5,209 nucleotides of DNA from contig CANDFU010000160.1 of NCBI GenBank assembly GCA_947384095.1, forward strand, positions 1 to 5,209, read 5' to 3'. This document shows, piece by piece, positions 3,793 to 5,209 of the stretch. The translations under genes were made by a program, and so were the position numbers. The DNA is from an uncultured Roseburia sp. (GTDB lineage: Bacteria; Bacillota; Clostridia; Lachnospirales; Lachnospiraceae). The notes below the pieces were generated by a model, which saw nothing but the letters and a program-made list of their open reading frames with translations, was not told where the DNA came from and searched no databases. The stretch's first letter is position 1, and every line of letters begins with the position of its first letter.

Positions 3793-5209
3793 ATGAAAAC
3801 ACTTTTCTTTGAATGTAATATGGGCGCCGCGGGGGACATGCTGATGGCCGCCCTCTATGAGGTCTGCGATCAGAAAGAACTTTTTCTCAAAACGATGAAT
3901 GAGATTTTTGCCCCCCTGCAGATCTCGGTTGAAGCAGAGCCCGCAGTAAAATGCGGCATCGGCGGAACCCATATGTGTGTGTCTGTCCACGGGGAAGAGG
4001 AAATCGTTCCGCCTCGTCCGTCTCATACAATGCGCTCCATGACACTGCATGACAGCATCAAAAATGCGTCACCGAAAAACAAATCCATTCCCGGTACTCC
4101 GGGCGACGCAGAGCCTGTTCCGGAAGATTTGTCCGTTGACGACGGAAAACAGGATGCGGGTTATTCCTATTCCGATCCGCAAACTTCCTTGCAGGAGCAC
4201 CACCACGGGCGCACAGACGGGCAGGCGGACGGCCATTCCCATGATCATGCGCATGATCATCATCACACGGATTACCCTTCCATCCGCGCCCGTATTGACT
4301 CCTTTCCCCTTCCGGACGCAGTGAAGGTGGCGGCCGGCGCCGTCTATGAGATTCTGGGCGAGGCTGAGGCAAAGGTACATGGAACCGATCTGGAACAGAT
4401 TCATTTTCATGAGGTCGGGACGCTTGACGCCGTCGCTGATGTCGTGGGATGTGCGCTTCTGATTCACATGATCGCGCCCGACCAGATTTTTGCCTCCCCC
4501 ATTCATCTCGGAAGCGGATTTGTCCGCTGCGCTCACGGTGTCCTTCCGGTTCCCGCGCCCGCGACGGCTGAAATTTTAAAAGGCATTCCCTGCTATACCG
4601 GTTCCATTGCGGGAGAACTCTGCACGCCCACGGGCGCCGCTATATTAAAATATTATGTACATAAGTTTTTCTCTATGCCATCCATGCTCCCGCAGGCCAT
4701 CGGCTACGGCATGGGAAAAAAGGATTTTGACATCGCAAACTGTGTCCGTGTATTCTTAGGGGAAACGTTTATCGAGGAGACGCCGGACTGGCAGGATCCG
4801 GCCGTTTATGCCCCGGCGGCGGAAGAAAATGCCGTCTCCCGCGATGCCGCGGCCGAAAGCGACGCCGGGCCGGCGGATGAAGAGCAGGAGGACGAGGAAG
4901 ATTTTGAAGACGGCTTTCCAAGCGACGATTCGGTTCTCGCCATTTCCTGCAACATCGACGATATGACCGGAGAAGCGCTCGGGCTGGCGACAGAAATCCT
5001 GATGGCTGCCGGAGCTCTTGACGTTTACACGATTCCGATTCAGATGAAAAAAAGCCGCCCCGGTATTCTGCTCACCTGTATCTGCGAGCCGGAAGAACGC
5101 GACAAATTTACCGGACTGTTTTTCCTTCACACCTCCACACGTGGCATCCGCTACCAGATCTATGAGCGCTCCACACTGGAATCCACCTTTGTGACGCGCC
5201 CGACTGCTT
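3793..5209 (+). CDS. larC: LarC, nickel insertion enzyme of NPN cofactor synthesis (runs off right edge)
   Basis: LarC performs the last step of nickel-pincer nucleotide synthesis, inserting nickel into the bisthiocarboxylate mononucleotide in a CTP-dependent reaction. 472 codons are visible without a stop. The LarC1 part opens MKTLFFECNMGAAGDMLMAAL (G11-M16 core). A hydrophilic, low-complexity stretch (about 76-135) leads into a histidine-rich segment (136-158; ten His in 23 residues), probably nickel-binding. Then follow EQIHFHEVGTLDAVADVVGC (201-220), AHGVLPVPAPATAEIL (247-262) and ELCTPTGAAIL (275-285). An acidic linker (about 329-380, D/E-rich at 361-373) joins LarC2, which starts near 381 with the typical CNIDDMTGEALG (386-397) and MKKSRPG (418-424). 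In L. plantarum, LarC1 and LarC2 are separate frames joined by programmed frameshifting; here they are one frame. The start follows the GGAGG in the larB end. The C-terminus, larE and larA are outside the window. Confidence 0.95.
   Translation, partial: MKTLFFECNMGAAGDMLMAALYEVCDQKELFLKTMNEIFAPLQISVEAEPAVKCGIGGTHMCVSVHGEEEIVPPRPSHTMRSMTLHDSIKNASPKNKSIPGTPGDAEPVPEDLSVDDGKQDAGYSYSDPQTSLQEHHHGRTDGQADGHSHDHAHDHHHTDYPSIRARIDSFPLPDAVKVAAGAVYEILGEAEAKVHGTDLEQIHFHEVGTLDAVADVVGCALLIHMIAPDQIFASPIHLGSGFVRCAHGVLPVPAPATAEILKGIPCYTGSIAGELCTPTGAAILKYYVHKFFSMPSMLPQAIGYGMGKKDFDIANCVRVFLGETFIEETPDWQDPAVYAPAAEENAVSRDAAAESDAGPADEEQEDEEDFEDGFPSDDSVLAISCNIDDMTGEALGLATEILMAAGALDVYTIPIQMKKSRPGILLTCICEPEERDKFTGLFFLHTSTRGIRYQIYERSTLESTFVTRPTA
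4241..4260. repeat. 20-bp perfect palindrome in the His-rich part of larC
   Basis: ATGATCATGC followed directly by its reverse complement. It arises from alternating His and Asp codons (CAT GAT CAT, residues 150-156) around one GCG codon. It can form a hairpin with a very small loop or a cruciform, but is probably a by-product of the coding sequence. Confidence 0.6.

Noticed and set aside
3273..3839. 188-residue open frame antisense to larB
   Set aside because: It is fully explained as the reverse-strand shadow of a conserved enzyme gene with the third-base GC bias of larB.
4058..4536. Open frames antisense to the His-rich part of larC
   Set aside because: His and Asp codons read backwards give Met/Ile/Arg-rich low-complexity peptides without start signals; larC is intact on the plus strand.
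5047..5053. Run of seven A in larC as a programmed frameshift site
   Set aside because: It encodes the conserved MKKSRPG of LarC2 in the normal frame, lies well after the LarC1/LarC2 junction, and no frame change is needed here.
1..5209. Mobile element, CRISPR array, tRNA or rRNA
   Set aside because: No transposase, repeat-spacer pattern, cloverleaf or rRNA signature was found on either strand.

Overview
The window looks like chromosomal DNA of a Firmicute, most likely a moderate-GC clostridium of the Lachnospiraceae type. The grounds are strong purine-rich Shine-Dalgarno sites, sigma-A style promoters with 17-bp spacers, a Firmicute-type cardiolipin synthase, a short ABC-F protein of the antibiotic-protection size class, and a clostridial-style larB-larC pair. 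The taxonomic placement is inference; no rRNA or other marker is present.

Layout. Positions 1-831 (minus strand) hold the N-terminal half of a cardiolipin synthase; the gene runs off the left edge. Positions 888-2438 (minus) hold a complete ABC-F ATPase with two ATP-binding cassettes. A promoter with near-consensus boxes (879-907) overlaps the 3' end of the ABC-F gene and can drive the cardiolipin synthase gene on its own. Positions 2439-3035 are a 597-bp divergent intergenic region. Positions 3036-3788 (plus) encode LarB, and 3793-5209 (plus, open at the right edge) encode LarC. These two enzymes act at the first and last steps of making the nickel-pincer nucleotide (NPN) cofactor of lactate racemase and related LarA enzymes. 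LarE (sulfur insertion) and LarA are not in the window and may lie downstream.

The most interesting part is the intergenic region. It holds two divergent promoters: a minus-strand one at 2768-2796 (TTGACA-17-TATAAA) and a plus-strand one at 2887-2915 (TTTACA-17-TATGAT). The minus-strand promoter gives the ABC-F gene a leader of roughly 320 nt. That leader contains, in order, a 7-codon upstream ORF (MYRISCK) with a good ribosome-binding site, a 10-bp hairpin whose 5' arm lies inside that ORF, and an 11-bp hairpin with a GAAA loop running into seven U residues, before the ABC-F start. A 13-bp sequence covering the start of the small ORF is repeated exactly in the 5' arm of the terminator-like hairpin, so the two copies could compete for the same 3' arm. 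This layout fits the ribosome-mediated transcription attenuation known for antibiotic-resistance ABC-F genes, and suggests the gene is an inducible ribosome-protection factor. That conclusion is inference from sequence.

The larB-larC pair is compactly arranged: the larC ribosome-binding site lies inside the last codons of larB. LarC is one uninterrupted frame across the junction where Lactiplantibacillus plantarum needs a programmed frameshift, and the junction carries a strongly acidic linker.
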